NCBI RefSeq assembly: GCF_000741255.1
Contig: NZ_JGZB01000002.1
Location: 124,001 to 188,000 of the forward strand
DNA: 64,000 bases
DNA from: Bifidobacterium magnum
GTDB lineage: Bacteria; Actinomycetota; Actinomycetes; Actinomycetales; Bifidobacteriaceae
Direction: 5' to 3'
Part shown: positions 8,620 to 18,370 of the stretch, in pieces
Layout: every line of letters starts with the position of its first letter
Position numbering within the stretch: position 1 is the first letter of the stretch
The notes under the pieces: model-generated
What the model was told of the DNA's origin: nothing
Seen by the model: the letters and a program-made list of their open reading frames with translations, nothing else
Database searches by the model: none
Position numbers and translations under genes: made by a program

Positions 8620-10695
8620 ATGAACTCCATTGAGCGGCTCGACATCAAAACGGTGGACCCCGCACAGCAGGCGATGCGCAAGCATAAGCCATTCCGCGGC
8701 TGGCTGTACGCCGTGCTGTTCATCGTCATCGATTTCCTGTGCCTGGCCATTTTGCAAATCGGCGTAAGCGAACCGACCGGAAAGTCGAGCGCCGAAACCT
8801 CCGTCGCCGGCCTTGGCGACATGATCACCAAACTCTTTACGCAGGGCAACTGCGTGCTTCTGCTCAACCTGCTGATCATCGGCCTCGTGTACCTCGTCGT
8901 GCTGATGGTCGCCAACCGGTTCTGGGTGGCTTCGCCCATCATGGTGGCGCTCGCCCTGATCATCTCCGTCATTGAGCATTTCAAAATGGAGCTGCGCTAT
9001 GAAGTGGTGCAGCCCGCGGACCTCGCGTTCATCCACAACGGCAACGCGGGCGAGCTGACCACCTTCATGCCCTCCGACGCGGCCGCGACAATCACGATGG
9101 CCGCCGTAGTCATGGCCGTGGTCATCGCGCTGTGCGCGTGGCTCAACCATATCGACGGCCGCCACGGTTCCATGATCCGCATGTCGGGCAAGGCCAAGGG
9201 ACTGGGCGCCATCATCCGCATCCTGCTCATTGTGCTGCCCGTGGGCGCGCTCGGCCTGTACACGCACGACGTGGGCACCACGGATTCGTGGGCGTACCAT
9301 GTCTCGCGCGGCATGGGAGACACGCCTTCCATGTGGGACTCCGTATATGACGCGCAGCGCAACGGCGTGCTTCCCGCATTCCTGCGCGTCGTGAACCCGA
9401 AGGTCATGGACAAGCCGGCCGACTACAGCGAGGCGACGATGAAGCAGATCGCCGACCGCTACGCCAAGGAGGCCGACGCCATCAACAAAAACCGCGCGGA
9501 CAAGCTTACGAACAGCACGGTGATCGCGGTGCTCTCTGAGTCGCTGGCGGATCCGGACAACGTGCCGGGCGTCACGCTCAACGAGGATCCGATGCCGAAC
9601 ATCCACGCCATCATGGAAAACACCACGTCCGGCAAGATGCTCTCGTCGGGATACGGCGGCGGTACGGCCAACCTCGAGTACATGGAGCTTACGGGATTGA
9701 GCATGGCGAATTTCGATTCGTCACTGACAAGCCCGTACCAGCAGCTCGTGCCCGCCGAATCGTGGACGCCAACCTTCAACCAGATGTGGGGCAAACAGCA
9801 TTCGATCGCGCTGCATCCGTATGAAGCGTCCATGTATTCACGCGAATCGAACTACAAGAAGTTCGGCTTCTCGCATTTCTACGCGCTCAACGGCGGCACG
9901 GACGTCATTTCCCACCAGGACAAGCTTGACGATTCGCCATACGTGTGCGACAAGGCAGCGTACGAAAGCACGCTCGAACAGGTCGAGTCCACGAAGGATC
10001 CGCAATTCGTGCAGCTCATGACGATGCAGAACCACATGCCGTACAACAACTGGTACAAGAACAACGAGTTCAAGGCCACGAACACCGAGGACAGCCCGGC
10101 TCTCAAGGAATCCGAAACGGAAGCCATCGACACCTACGCCAAGGGTGTGCAGCACACCGATGAAGCCACGGCCGACTTCCTCGAGCGGCTCGACTCCATC
10201 GACAAGCCGATCACCGTGATCTTCTACGGCGACCACCTGCCCGGCATCTACAAGACGGCCGGCGAGGATTCGGCCAACTCCATCGCCTTGCATGAAACGA
10301 ACTATTTCATCTGGTCGAACAAGGCGTCGGGCCGCCAAGGAGTCAAGATCGACGACAGCGCCTACTCGTCGCCGAACTTCTTCATGGCCCAGGCCGCCGA
10401 CCAGATGGACGCGAAGGTGTCCCCATACCTCGCGTTCCTCGAACGTCTGCACGCCAACGTGGCGGCCATGGAACCGCCCGTGGTCAACACGATCCAGGGG
10501 TGGGACCGCATCCCCGAAGGCAACAACATCTATCTGGACCAGGATGGCAAGGAAGTCGCTTACGCGGATCTGGACGCCCAAGCCAAGCAGTTGCTGAGCG
10601 ACTACAAGCTCATCCAGTACGACATCACGGCCGGCAACCACTACCTCAAGGACACCTCGTTCATGAGCCTGCCCGACAACGCGGGCACCATGTGA
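8620..10695 (+). CDS. LtaS-like phosphoglycerol transferase (sulfatase fold)
   Basis: About 691 residues. Five hydrophobic helices fill the first 240 residues (for example LYAVLFIVIDFLCLAIL and IRILLIVLPVGALGLY), followed by a large extracellular domain of the sulfatase/LtaS type. The catalytic Thr sits in SGYGGGTANLEY (codon 9664-9666), as in lipoteichoic acid synthases, with the metal ligands SESLAD earlier and FYGDHLPG later. Such enzymes transfer glycerol-phosphate from phosphatidylglycerol to a surface glycolipid, or modify other glycopolymers. Start is uncertain: ATG 8566 is in frame but has no ribosome site and abuts a hairpin; ATG 8620 has a weak GAGAA. A strong terminator follows. 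Confidence 0.85.
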   Translation: MNSIERLDIKTVDPAQQAMRKHKPFRGWLYAVLFIVIDFLCLAILQIGVSEPTGKSSAETSVAGLGDMITKLFTQGNCVLLLNLLIIGLVYLVVLMVANRFWVASPIMVALALIISVIEHFKMELRYEVVQPADLAFIHNGNAGELTTFMPSDAAATITMAAVVMAVVIALCAWLNHIDGRHGSMIRMSGKAKGLGAIIRILLIVLPVGALGLYTHDVGTTDSWAYHVSRGMGDTPSMWDSVYDAQRNGVLPAFLRVVNPKVMDKPADYSEATMKQIADRYAKEADAINKNRADKLTNSTVIAVLSESLADPDNVPGVTLNEDPMPNIHAIMENTTSGKMLSSGYGGGTANLEYMELTGLSMANFDSSLTSPYQQLVPAESWTPTFNQMWGKQHSIALHPYEASMYSRESNYKKFGFSHFYALNGGTDVISHQDKLDDSPYVCDKAAYESTLEQVESTKDPQFVQLMTMQNHMPYNNWYKNNEFKATNTEDSPALKESETEAIDTYAKGVQHTDEATADFLERLDSIDKPITVIFYGDHLPGIYKTAGEDSANSIALHETNYFIWSNKASGRQGVKIDDSAYSSPNFFMAQAADQMDAKVSPYLAFLERLHANVAAMEPPVVNTIQGWDRIPEGNNIYLDQDGKEVAYADLDAQAKQLLSDYKLIQYDITAGNHYLKDTSFMSLPDNAGTM

Positions 10696-10793
10696 CGCCC
10701 GGTATTCCGGTGCCGCGCACCGCTAGACAGTTGCGTGTGAAGCTTCCAATTACCGTGTGCGGTTGAGTGTGAAGCCAACACGGCCAAAGAAAC

Positions 10794-10833
10794 GCCCGCA
10801 CCATGATTTTCGCGATCATGGTGCGGGCTTTTT
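10794..10833 (+). terminator. rho-independent terminator after the LtaS-like gene
   Basis: A perfect 14-bp stem (10794-10807 with 10815-10828) with a 7-base loop is followed by five T residues. Confidence 0.92.
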
Positions 10834-10910
10834 GGCTTTATTTGGCGGTTTTCAAAGTTCGTACCCCCGTGATGCCAATGTTCAAGCCACATCGTGGTAT
10901 CGTGTTAGAT

Positions 10911-10933
10911 GGATATTCTTTGAGGAAATATCC
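10911..10933. promoter_or_regulatory. inverted repeat, candidate operator of the nucleoside hydrolase gene
   Basis: GGATATT (10911-10917) and AATATCC (10927-10933) form a perfect 7-bp inverted repeat with a 9-base spacer, about 70 bases before the nucleoside hydrolase start and just after a possible -10 box (TTAGAT at 10905-10910). The position fits a repressor site. This is the only feature seen in the 307-base gap apart from the terminator at its left end. Confidence 0.4.
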
Positions 10934-11002
10934 GCCACATGCAGCGCCCATCTGCTGGACCGACGTTCCTGCCCGTTGCATGGGGAGTCCAAAGGAGGAC
11001 AG

Positions 11003-11947
11003 ATGGTAGAGAAGATTATTCTTGATTGCGATCCTGGTCACGACGATGCCGTTGCCATCCTGCTCGCAGTTGCGAATCCCAACATCGACCTGATTGGTGT
11101 TACCACGGTTGGCGGTAACGCAGCACTCGAAAAGTGCACCTACAATGCGCGCGCCTGCCTGCAGCAGTACGGCGCCACGGACGTTCCGGTGCACGCCGGC
11201 TGCGATCGTCCGCTCGTCCATCCGCTTGAGGTCGCTGACTATGTGCACGGCGAGACGGGCCTCGACGGCACCGAACTTCCTGTGCCGACGCGTCCGCTGG
11301 ACAAGGGCCACGCCGTCAACTGGATCATCGACACGATCATGAACAACGAACCGAAGACCATCACGCTGGTTCCGACTGGCCCGCTGACCAACATCGCCAT
11401 GGCCATGCGCATGGAGCCGCGCATCGTGGAGCGCGTCAAGCAGGTCGTGCTCATGGGCGGCGGCTACAACATCGGCAACTGGAGCGCCGTGGCCGAGTTC
11501 AACGTGAAGACCGATCCTGAAGCGGCCCACATCGTGTTCGCCGAAAAGGGCTGGCCGGTGACGATGATCGGTCTGGACCTGACGCACCAGGCGCTGTGCA
11601 CGCCGGAAGTGCAGGCCAAGATCGACGAGATCGGCACGCCGACGGCCAAGTTCGTCTCCGAGCTCATGGACTTCTTCCGTCTGAGCTACCACGACGCCGA
11701 AGAGTTCGTGGACCCGCCGGTCCATGATCCGTGCACCGTGGCCTACCTGATCGACCCGAGTGTCATCACCATGCGTCGCGCTCCTGTGGAAGTGGAACTG
11801 CGCGGCGACCTGACGGTGGGCATGACTGTGGCCGATCTTCGCGGTCTTGAGCCCAGCGCGGAGGAGTGCAACACGCAGGTGGCCGTGAAGCTCGACTTCG
11901 ACAAGTTCTGGAACCTGGTGATCGACGCCGTCAAGCGCATCGGCTGA
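11003..11947 (+). CDS. inosine/uridine-preferring nucleoside hydrolase
   Basis: This 314-residue protein hydrolyses the N-glycosidic bond of ribonucleosides, freeing base and ribose for salvage. The family mark DCDPGHDDA at residues 8-16 provides the calcium-binding Asp cluster, and VPTGPLTN, MGGG and the C-terminal HDPCTVAYL with the second Asp ligand are all present. Length is typical of the family (about 310-320). Start ATG 11003 is set by an ideal AAAGGAGGAC at 10991-11000; the frame is open further upstream but that part is not coding. It is monocistronic, with a palindromic terminator after it. Together with cytosine deaminase at 18.4 kb it points to pyrimidine or purine salvage. Exact base preference cannot be read. 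Confidence 0.92.
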   Translation: MVEKIILDCDPGHDDAVAILLAVANPNIDLIGVTTVGGNAALEKCTYNARACLQQYGATDVPVHAGCDRPLVHPLEVADYVHGETGLDGTELPVPTRPLDKGHAVNWIIDTIMNNEPKTITLVPTGPLTNIAMAMRMEPRIVERVKQVVLMGGGYNIGNWSAVAEFNVKTDPEAAHIVFAEKGWPVTMIGLDLTHQALCTPEVQAKIDEIGTPTAKFVSELMDFFRLSYHDAEEFVDPPVHDPCTVAYLIDPSVITMRRAPVEVELRGDLTVGMTVADLRGLEPSAEECNTQVAVKLDFDKFWNLVIDAVKRIG

Positions 11948-11988
11948 ACCATGTAGCCGACCGGCTGCATAACGGTTTCCTATACAGT

Positions 11989-12028
11989 AATGGGCCAGTG
12001 AACTTAAGTTCACTGGCCCATTCGTTGT
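11989..12028. terminator. bidirectional terminator between nucleoside hydrolase and purD
   Basis: A perfect 34-base palindrome (17-bp arms, 11989-12005 and 12006-12022) lies between two convergent genes and is followed on the plus strand by a T-rich stretch (GTTGTTTTTA). It can end transcription from both sides. Confidence 0.85.
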
Positions 12029-12045
12029 TTTTATATGGTTATTGG

Positions 12046-13317
12046 TCAGTTGTTCAACGCCTTGGCGCCAATGTCGTGCCGGTAGAACAGGCCGTCCATG
12101 GGGGAGGCGTCCAGACGCTCGTACACGCGCTGCTGCGCCTCCTTGAGCGTGGGCGCGCTTTGCTCCACGAGAAATACGCGTCCCGAGCTCGACACGAGTT
12201 GGCCTGAATCATCGCGCGCCACGCCCGCATAATAGACATGGCTCGAATCGTCTGTAGGAATACTGGGAATGGGCGCCCCCGTGCGCACCGTACCTGGATA
12301 GCCTTCGGCGGCCACCACCACGCCGATCGTGGCCTCGCTCTCATCCCATGTGAACTGCGGGTCCTCGCCGTCGAAGATGGCCGTGATCGCGCACGCCAGA
12401 TCGCTCGTCAGGCGCGGCAACACGACCTGCGTTTCCGGATCCCCGAAACGCGCGTTGAATTCAATGACCTGCGGGCCGTCCTTGGTGGCGATAAGTCCCG
12501 CATACAAGATGCCTGTAAACGGCGTTCCTTCGTCGGCCATCGCCTGCACGGTGGGGGCCACAATCGTGTCGATGGCAGTGCGCACGGTGTCCTCGCCAAT
12601 TTGCGGCACGGGGCTATACGCGCCCATGCCGCCCGTGTTGGGTCCCTTGTCGCCGTCATAGGCGCGCTTGTGGTCCTGGGCGATGGGCATCGGCCAGAAT
12701 TTGCGGCCGTCCACAAAGCTCATAAGCGAGAACTCCTGGCCTTCCAGATAGTCTTCGAGCACTACGCTGGCGCCGGCCTTACCGAATTTGTGGTCCACGA
12801 AAATGTCGTGCAACGCGTCCAACGCCGTGGCCTCGTCCATGGCGACCGTCACGCCTTTGCCCGCGGCCAGGCCGTCCGCCTTGACGACGATGGGCGCGCC
12901 ATGGCTGCGCACATAATCCTGCGCCTCTTCCAGCGACGTGCATGTGGTGTAGGCGGCCGTGGGAATGTGGTGGCGCGCCATAAGCCGCTTGGCGAAATCC
13001 TTCGAGCCTTCAATTTGGGCGGCCGCCTTCGACGGCCCGAACGCCTGGATGCCGTGCGCGCGCAGCGTATCCGCCAGACCGTCGATCAATGGCTGTTCGG
13101 GGCCGATGAACACCCAGCTCACTTCCTGTTCGTCAATGAATTGCAGCAGCGCCTCCACGTCGCCCGGATCAATGGCGACCGTGTCGATGTCGTCGCGTCC
13201 CATGCCGGGGTTGCCGGGCGCCACCGTCACTTTGGACACCAACGGCGAGCGCAGCAGCGCGTATGCGATGGCGTGTTCGCGTCCGCCGGAACCGATAACA
13301 AGAATGTGCTGTCCCAT
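12046..13317 (-). CDS. purD: phosphoribosylamine-glycine ligase
   Basis: PurD joins glycine to 5-phosphoribosylamine with ATP, forming GAR. At 423 residues it has typical length. Visible marks: N-terminal IGSGGREHAI, PGNPGM, an ATP-grasp core with KADGLAAGKGV, the NTGGMGAYSP loop that is the family signature, and EFNARFGDPETQ near the active site. It has its own AAGGAG ribosome site and lies 118 bases after purM on the same strand, the last gene of a purF-purM-purD run. The spacer before it has no obvious terminator, so cotranscription is likely. Confidence 0.96.
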   Translation of the reverse strand: MGQHILVIGSGGREHAIAYALLRSPLVSKVTVAPGNPGMGRDDIDTVAIDPGDVEALLQFIDEQEVSWVFIGPEQPLIDGLADTLRAHGIQAFGPSKAAAQIEGSKDFAKRLMARHHIPTAAYTTCTSLEEAQDYVRSHGAPIVVKADGLAAGKGVTVAMDEATALDALHDIFVDHKFGKAGASVVLEDYLEGQEFSLMSFVDGRKFWPMPIAQDHKRAYDGDKGPNTGGMGAYSPVPQIGEDTVRTAIDTIVAPTVQAMADEGTPFTGILYAGLIATKDGPQVIEFNARFGDPETQVVLPRLTSDLACAITAIFDGEDPQFTWDESEATIGVVVAAEGYPGTVRTGAPIPSIPTDDSSHVYYAGVARDDSGQLVSSSGRVFLVEQSAPTLKEAQQRVYERLDASPMDGLFYRHDIGAKALNN

Positions 13318-13435
13318 GGAAAACTGCTCCTTAGATACTTTCGTATGCGCATCCAGTCATAGTGGGCGTGTGTTACAGCATGCTGACAATGCGCTGGGTT
13401 TTGGTGGGGAAGGGAAGGAAGGTAACGTTCCGGGC

Positions 13436-14485
13436 CTATTGGGCGTTCATGAACACGACTTGCGCCCCGTCGTCCTCACGTTCCACAATTTCGCCGATCA
13501 TGTAGGCGGCCTGTCCTGCCTTTTCCAGCAGGGCCATGGCTTGTTCGGCCTCGTCGGGCCGTACGGCGAGCACCATGCCCACACCCATGTTGAACACGTT
13601 GAACATTTCGGCGTGGTCGATGCCGCCTGCCCGTTCGATGACGGGGAAAATGGGTGGGACGGGCCAGGTGCCCAGGTCGATCTGGGCGGCCGTGTCTTCG
13701 GGCAGCATGCGCGGAATGTTTTCGATGAAACCGCCTCCCGTGATATGGGCGACGCCTTGCACAAGGTTCTGCTGGCATAGCGCGAGCAGCGGCTGGACGT
13801 AAATCGTGGTGGGGGTGAGCAGCACTTCGCCCAGTTCCCGGCCGTCAAGTTCGGGCAGCGTGGTGTGCACGGTGTAGCCGGCGTCTTCGAACAGCGCTTT
13901 GCGTACGAGCGAGAAGCCGTTAGAGTGCACGCCCGAGGAGGCGAGTCCGATCAGCATGTCGCCCGGGCGGATTCCCAATCCGTCGATGATGCGGTCGCGT
14001 TCCACGGCGCCTGCGGCGAAGCCGGCCAGATCGTATTCGTCCGCGTCGTACATGCCGGGCATTTCCGCGGTTTCGCCGCCGATCAGCGCGGCTCCCGCTT
14101 CCACGCATCCGTCGGCCACGCCCGAGACCACCTGTTCCAGCGTAGCCGGGTCGTTGGAGCCGCAGGCGATGTAGTCGAGGAAGAAAAGCGGTTGCGCGCC
14201 TTGGGCGGCGATGTCGTTGACGCACATGGCCACGCAGTCCACGCCGATCGTATTGTGGATTCCCATCTGCTGGGCGATCACGAGTTTGGTGCCCACGCCG
14301 TCGGTTCCCGAGACGAGCACGGGGTCGCTCATGCCCAGCGGCGCGAGGTCGAACAGGCCTCCGAATCCGCCGATCGTGCCAGCGGCGCCGGGCCGTGCCG
14401 TGCGCGCGACATGTTGGGTGATGCGCTGGACTACTTCATATCCGGCTTCAACGCTGACTCCGGCGTTTTCGTATGCTTTGGGCAT
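13436..14485 (-). CDS. purM: phosphoribosylformylglycinamidine cyclo-ligase (AIR synthetase)
   Basis: PurM closes the imidazole ring of FGAM with ATP, giving AIR. The 349-residue product begins [19 protein letters not shown], which matches family N-termini; the frame stays open upstream into purF but that part is not coding. Motifs seen: [19 protein letters not shown], the [11 protein letters not shown] substrate loop, [11 protein letters not shown] and THITGGGF-type (here [11 protein letters not shown]). It lies 34 bases after the purF stop, so the two are cotranscribed. Confidence 0.95.
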   Translation of the reverse strand: MPKAYENAGVSVEAGYEVVQRITQHVARTARPGAAGTIGGFGGLFDLAPLGMSDPVLVSGTDGVGTKLVIAQQMGIHNTIGVDCVAMCVNDIAAQGAQPLFFLDYIACGSNDPATLEQVVSGVADGCVEAGAALIGGETAEMPGMYDADEYDLAGFAAGAVERDRIIDGLGIRPGDMLIGLASSGVHSNGFSLVRKALFEDAGYTVHTTLPELDGRELGEVLLTPTTIYVQPLLALCQQNLVQGVAHITGGGFIENIPRMLPEDTAAQIDLGTWPVPPIFPVIERAGGIDHAEMFNVFNMGVGMVLAVRPDEAEQAMALLEKAGQAAYMIGEIVEREDDGAQVVFMNAQ

Positions 14486-14519
14486 GGTGTTGCGGGCCTT
14501 TCCTGGGATTGGTTCGTTG

Positions 14520-16025
14520 CTAATGGACGCTGGGGTTGCGGTATTCGTTGCCTTCATACTCGCTATGGTCGGCGGCGAATTGCGGCAGGCGTATGCGGTC
14601 CTGCTCGCTGAGGGACGCGAGGAAATCCTGCTCGTAATCGTCGAGCGCGGTGGGGTAGTCGCCATTGAAATACGACACGCACAAGCCTTCATAGGGCGCG
14701 TTTTCGCGCAGTCCGATCGAGTCGATAAGCCCGTCGAGCGAGAGGAACGCGAGCGAGTCCGCGCCGATGAAATCGCGGATTTCATCTACCGATTTTGTCG
14801 CGGCGATCAGCTCCTGCGTGGTGGAAATGTCGATGCCGTAAAAACACGGGTATTTTAACGGCGGCGAGCTGATACGCATATGGACTTCCGCCGCTCCGGC
14901 TTCCTTGAGCATGCAGACGATGCGCCGGGACGTGGTGCCGCGCACAATGGAATCGTCCACTACGGCCACGCGTTTGCCTTGGACCACGCTGCGCACGGCC
15001 GACAGTTTCATTTTCACGCCCTGTTCGCGCAGCTCCTGCGTCGGCTGGATGAACGTGCGCGCCACATACTGGTTTTTGATCAGTCCCATTTCGTTGGGAA
15101 GGTTCAGCGCTTCGGCGTATCCGCTCGCGGCCGACAGCGAGGAGTTGGGTACGCCGATGACCATGTCCGCGTCGACAGGGGCCTCCTTGGCGAGCCTTGT
15201 TCCCATGCGTTTGCGTGCCGAATGCACGTTCACTCCGTAAATATTGGAGTCGGGGCGCGCGAAATAGATGAATTCCATTGAACAGATCGACAGTTGCGTA
15301 CGCGAAGTGTAGTGGGTGATGCGGTAGCCGTTGTCGTTGATAATCACGATTTCGCCGGGGCGGATGTCGCGTACCAGCGTCGCGCCCACCACGTCGAGCG
15401 CGCAGGTTTCGGAGGCGAGCACGTACGCGCCGTTCGTCATGCGTCCCAGCGACAGCGGGCGGAACCCGTTGGGGTCGAGCGTGCCGACAAGCTCGTGTTC
15501 GGTCATGATCAGGTAGGCGAAGCCGCCATGAACCGTATTGACGGCCTCCTTGAGCCTGTCGAGGAAGGTGGGGCGCACGGAACGGCGGATCAGGTGCATG
15601 AGCACTTCCGTATCCGAATTGGAGTGGAAAATCGCGCCCTCGTCCTCGAGCCTGCGGCGCAACGACTGGCAGTTCGTGAGATTGCCGTTGTGGCAGAGCG
15701 CCATGTCGCCGTCATGGAAACGGAAAATGAACGGCTGGATGTTGTCAAGGCCTCCCGAACCCGCGGTGGCGTAGCGCACATGGCCCATGGCCGCCGAACC
15801 GCGCAACGAAGTGATCGACTCTTCGGTGGGGAACACCTGCGTAAGCAGCCCGAGTCCGCGGTGCCCCGTCAGCTTGCCGTTGTCATTGGCCACAATGCCG
15901 GCGCCCTCCTGCCCGCGATGCTGCAACGCATGCAACCCGAAATAGGTCAGACGGGCGGCGTCCGGATGGCCCCATACCCCGAAAATGCCGCATTCTTCGT
16001 GAATCTCTTCAAGTTCAGCAGACAA
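14520..16025 (-). CDS. purF: amidophosphoribosyltransferase
   Basis: PurF commits PRPP to purine synthesis by exchanging pyrophosphate for the amide nitrogen of glutamine. The 501-residue protein has an 11-residue propeptide before the catalytic Cys12 (ECGIFGVWG), as in the self-processed iron-sulfur type. The glutaminase domain continues with HRGQEGAGI and GHVRYAT. The C-terminal phosphoribosyltransferase domain shows [12 protein letters not shown]. Further Cys residues compatible with a 4Fe-4S cluster are present ([14 protein letters not shown] and the C-terminal GLCVSYF). It is the first gene of the purF-purM-purD run. The 229 bases before it are shared with the divergent gene at 16255 and must hold both promoters. 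Confidence 0.96.
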   Translation of the reverse strand: MSAELEEIHEECGIFGVWGHPDAARLTYFGLHALQHRGQEGAGIVANDNGKLTGHRGLGLLTQVFPTEESITSLRGSAAMGHVRYATAGSGGLDNIQPFIFRFHDGDMALCHNGNLTNCQSLRRRLEDEGAIFHSNSDTEVLMHLIRRSVRPTFLDRLKEAVNTVHGGFAYLIMTEHELVGTLDPNGFRPLSLGRMTNGAYVLASETCALDVVGATLVRDIRPGEIVIINDNGYRITHYTSRTQLSICSMEFIYFARPDSNIYGVNVHSARKRMGTRLAKEAPVDADMVIGVPNSSLSAASGYAEALNLPNEMGLIKNQYVARTFIQPTQELREQGVKMKLSAVRSVVQGKRVAVVDDSIVRGTTSRRIVCMLKEAGAAEVHMRISSPPLKYPCFYGIDISTTQELIAATKSVDEIRDFIGADSLAFLSLDGLIDSIGLRENAPYEGLCVSYFNGDYPTALDDYEQDFLASLSEQDRIRLPQFAADHSEYEGNEYRNPSVH

Positions 16026-16254
16026 GCCAGCGCTCCTTCATGTGCCTCGGGGGTTGGTGTACTGAGGATCCGTACGGGCTTCAGCCTAGCAACACGAGTC
16101 TGTGGGCGGACCATAACGTCCACATTGTGCGAAATTCTTCTGTCGTGGACTTTGATCGGCCGTTAGATAGTGGCGCCAACATTCCCTACCGCCGCGTTTG
16201 TGCGTATGCTGGCCGTAACACAATGGACGGCGCGCAGAAAACGATGGTGCAACG

Positions 16255-16668
16255 ATGAACGACAATGAAACCGGTATTCCGGTAGCGGAAGAAACCCTGG
16301 TGCAAAGCCCCGCGGACACCTACTCCGCGATGCGCGCCATGCTGCTGGCCAGCCGCGATTTTTGCTTGGTCATGGCCGACGATGTGGAACGCGCCGTACG
16401 GTTCCGCTCGCGCAGAACGGGAGGGGAGCTCGTCGCCCGCACATCGCCTTGGCTTGAAGAAACACGCGTCAGCGTATGGGCCGCGCGCCCCTACGCACAA
16501 GGCGGGGAAGACGCGACGACATTTTTCGACGCACTGTACAACGCCTTGGCCACGCGCTCGCGCCCTTCAGCGCCGTCACGCCGGATGGCATGGGGCGCCA
16601 TAGTCGCCATGGCGCTCGCCGTAGTGGCTGTTGCGGCCGTTATGGCTTGGATTTTGTTCGCACAGTGA
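16255..16668 (+). CDS. small tail-anchored membrane protein of unknown function
   Basis: The 137-residue product is soluble and mildly acidic for about 110 residues and ends in one hydrophobic helix (about 111-135, AIVAMALAVVAVAAVMAWI), so it should be held in the membrane by its C-terminus with the bulk in the cytoplasm. I recognise no domain. No strong ribosome site precedes ATG 16255. It is followed by two genes on the same strand (zinc-ribbon and SPFH-SHOCT proteins), which suggests a shared membrane-linked role. Confidence 0.6.
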   Translation: MNDNETGIPVAEETLVQSPADTYSAMRAMLLASRDFCLVMADDVERAVRFRSRRTGGELVARTSPWLEETRVSVWAARPYAQGGEDATTFFDALYNALATRSRPSAPSRRMAWGAIVAMALAVVAVAAVMAWILFAQ

Positions 16669-16766
16669 GGAAAATTCCGAAAAAACGCGAACACTTTCTG
16701 TTTTTTGGCGGCCGGCTTTCTATAGTGGCTTTTCAATAGCGATATGCGAGGAAGCGGGAGGGCAAC

Positions 16767-17297
16767 ATGATCGATTGGCAACTTGACGCCAATGAACGGC
16801 TTTTTGAAACGTTCCAGGCTTCCGTCGGCAACCGCATCGTCACGATGGCGGTCACTTCGCACCATATTCGTACGCACCGTGCTTTCGGCCTGTTCGGCAA
16901 CAAAAGCGAACTGTTGGTTTATCCGTTGCAGTATGTCGTGATGGACAACGGCGTGCCGCTGGTTTCCGTGCACAACACCACGGCGTTGGTACAGTTGCGC
17001 CAAGCGCAGCTGCAATGCGAGTTCGCTTCGCATGCATGCGCGAAACGGTTCGCGGAACTTGTCGCCAGCTCCGTGGCGGGCCATCCCGTTCAGGTGAAAG
17101 TCTCCAACAATTTCACCGATTTCGCGCAACAGGCCGGAGCGGTGGTCAAAGACCTGTATGGCGGGTTCATGGAAGGACTCGGCATCGGCCGCAAGGAAGA
17201 GGTGACGGGCAACTGCGAAGGCTGCCTTGCCCCGCTGCACGGCACCAAGGGGCAAACGATGCTCTGCGACTATTGCGATCGTCGTCAAACGTTGTGA
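16767..17297 (+). CDS. zinc-ribbon protein of unknown function
   Basis: The 176-residue protein ends in a compact zinc ribbon: CEGC, 15 residues, then CDYC. The first 90 residues look like a small beta-rich domain (MAVTSHHIRTHRAFGLFG, then YPLQYVVMDNGVPLVSV), perhaps PH-like, followed by a helical stretch. No membrane segment is evident. GGGAGGG stands 4 bases before ATG 16767. It lies between the tail-anchored protein and the SPFH-SHOCT gene, 55 bases before the latter, so the three are probably one operon. Function unknown. Confidence 0.65.
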   Translation: MIDWQLDANERLFETFQASVGNRIVTMAVTSHHIRTHRAFGLFGNKSELLVYPLQYVVMDNGVPLVSVHNTTALVQLRQAQLQCEFASHACAKRFAELVASSVAGHPVQVKVSNNFTDFAQQAGAVVKDLYGGFMEGLGIGRKEEVTGNCEGCLAPLHGTKGQTMLCDYCDRRQTL

Positions 17298-17352
17298 CCG
17301 CATCCGGCGCATGAGAGCGCTTTTGGTATTCAAAGCAAAGAAGTGAGCAATT

Positions 17353-18246
17353 ATGGCAGTGATACGTGTATTCGCAGGCCCCGTTCCCCAAGAACTTGCC
17401 CATGAATGGTCCCGTGTCATCACCGTGGGACCGTTCGAAAATTCCATCGTCATGTTCCCCGGCGTCACGGGCGACGGCCAACAGCGTTATATGGACGCGC
17501 GCGTGGTGGACAGCGCCAAAATATATGTGCCGGCCAATATGGCCGCCTGCATTGTGGGTCCGGAAGGCGTGGAAGCGGTACTGACCAAGCCGGGCGGCTA
17601 TGAATACCGCTGCTCGGACGGCCCCATGGTCGCGCGCAACATCGTGTTCATCAGCATGCTGCCCGTACGCGGCATCAAATTCGGTACGGCCAGCCCGCTC
17701 AAATATTATGACAAACTTTATGCTGACGACTTGGAAGTGCGCGTCCGCGGCACCATCTCGTTGCGCGTAGGGGACGTGGAACGCTTCATTACGAATTTCA
17801 TGCCCGCAAACATGCTGATGCGGTCGTTCGACATGCCGCAGGTGCGCGCGCGGCTACTTCCCGATTTGTTGCGTTCATTCGCGTTCGCATTGCGCCAGAT
17901 GTCCGAGGACTACCGCATGGAACAGTTGCCGGCGGAAACGAAACGCATTGTGCAACTCATTACGCAAGATGGCGCCAACGCGGGGAAGTGGTGGAACGCG
18001 TACGGGCTTGAAATTGTGGACATGCAGCTCGAATACGCGGATTTCACGCTGTGGGCACGTGACCGCATCAAGAAGAGCCGCCATACGCAGCCGTCGCGCC
18101 ACTGGTTTGTGCCGCCCGTCAAGGACGATCCCGTCACGGTGGACGAACAGATTGAAGCGCTCACGAAATTCCGTCGGCTCGTGGACGAAGGCGTGATCAC
18201 CGAGGAGGAGTTCGAGCAAAAGAAGCGGCGCATCCTCGAGATGTAA
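17353..18246 (+). CDS. SPFH/Band 7-like protein with C-terminal SHOCT domain
   Basis: The 297-residue protein has an SPFH-like core over about residues 25-220, similar to the virion-core/YdjI subgroup rather than to classical flotillins: there is no N-terminal membrane helix. The last 30 residues form a SHOCT domain (DEQIEALTKFRRLVDEGVI, then TEEEFEQKKRRIL), a short helical module common at the ends of oligomeric or membrane-linked proteins. Relatives often sit beside zinc-ribbon and PspA-type genes and are thought to act at the membrane during stress. That fits here: zinc-ribbon gene upstream, TPM-like and pspA genes shortly downstream. The specific role is inferred. Confidence 0.7.
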   Translation: MAVIRVFAGPVPQELAHEWSRVITVGPFENSIVMFPGVTGDGQQRYMDARVVDSAKIYVPANMAACIVGPEGVEAVLTKPGGYEYRCSDGPMVARNIVFISMLPVRGIKFGTASPLKYYDKLYADDLEVRVRGTISLRVGDVERFITNFMPANMLMRSFDMPQVRARLLPDLLRSFAFALRQMSEDYRMEQLPAETKRIVQLITQDGANAGKWWNAYGLEIVDMQLEYADFTLWARDRIKKSRHTQPSRHWFVPPVKDDPVTVDEQIEALTKFRRLVDEGVITEEEFEQKKRRILEM

Positions 18247-18370
18247 CATGTTTTCGCGCGTACGCGCCACACCAAGAAACACCGGATACTCCTTGTTGCG
18301 CCGTGGCCGGTCCTACAATGGCAACGTATTCGTTCGTAGGGGAACGAGAGGAAGAACAAAGGAGTTTGTG

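Noticed and set aside
13318..13435. A separate small gene between purM and purD
   Set aside because: No frame with a ribosome site and sensible protein; treated as an intergenic spacer of the pur operon.
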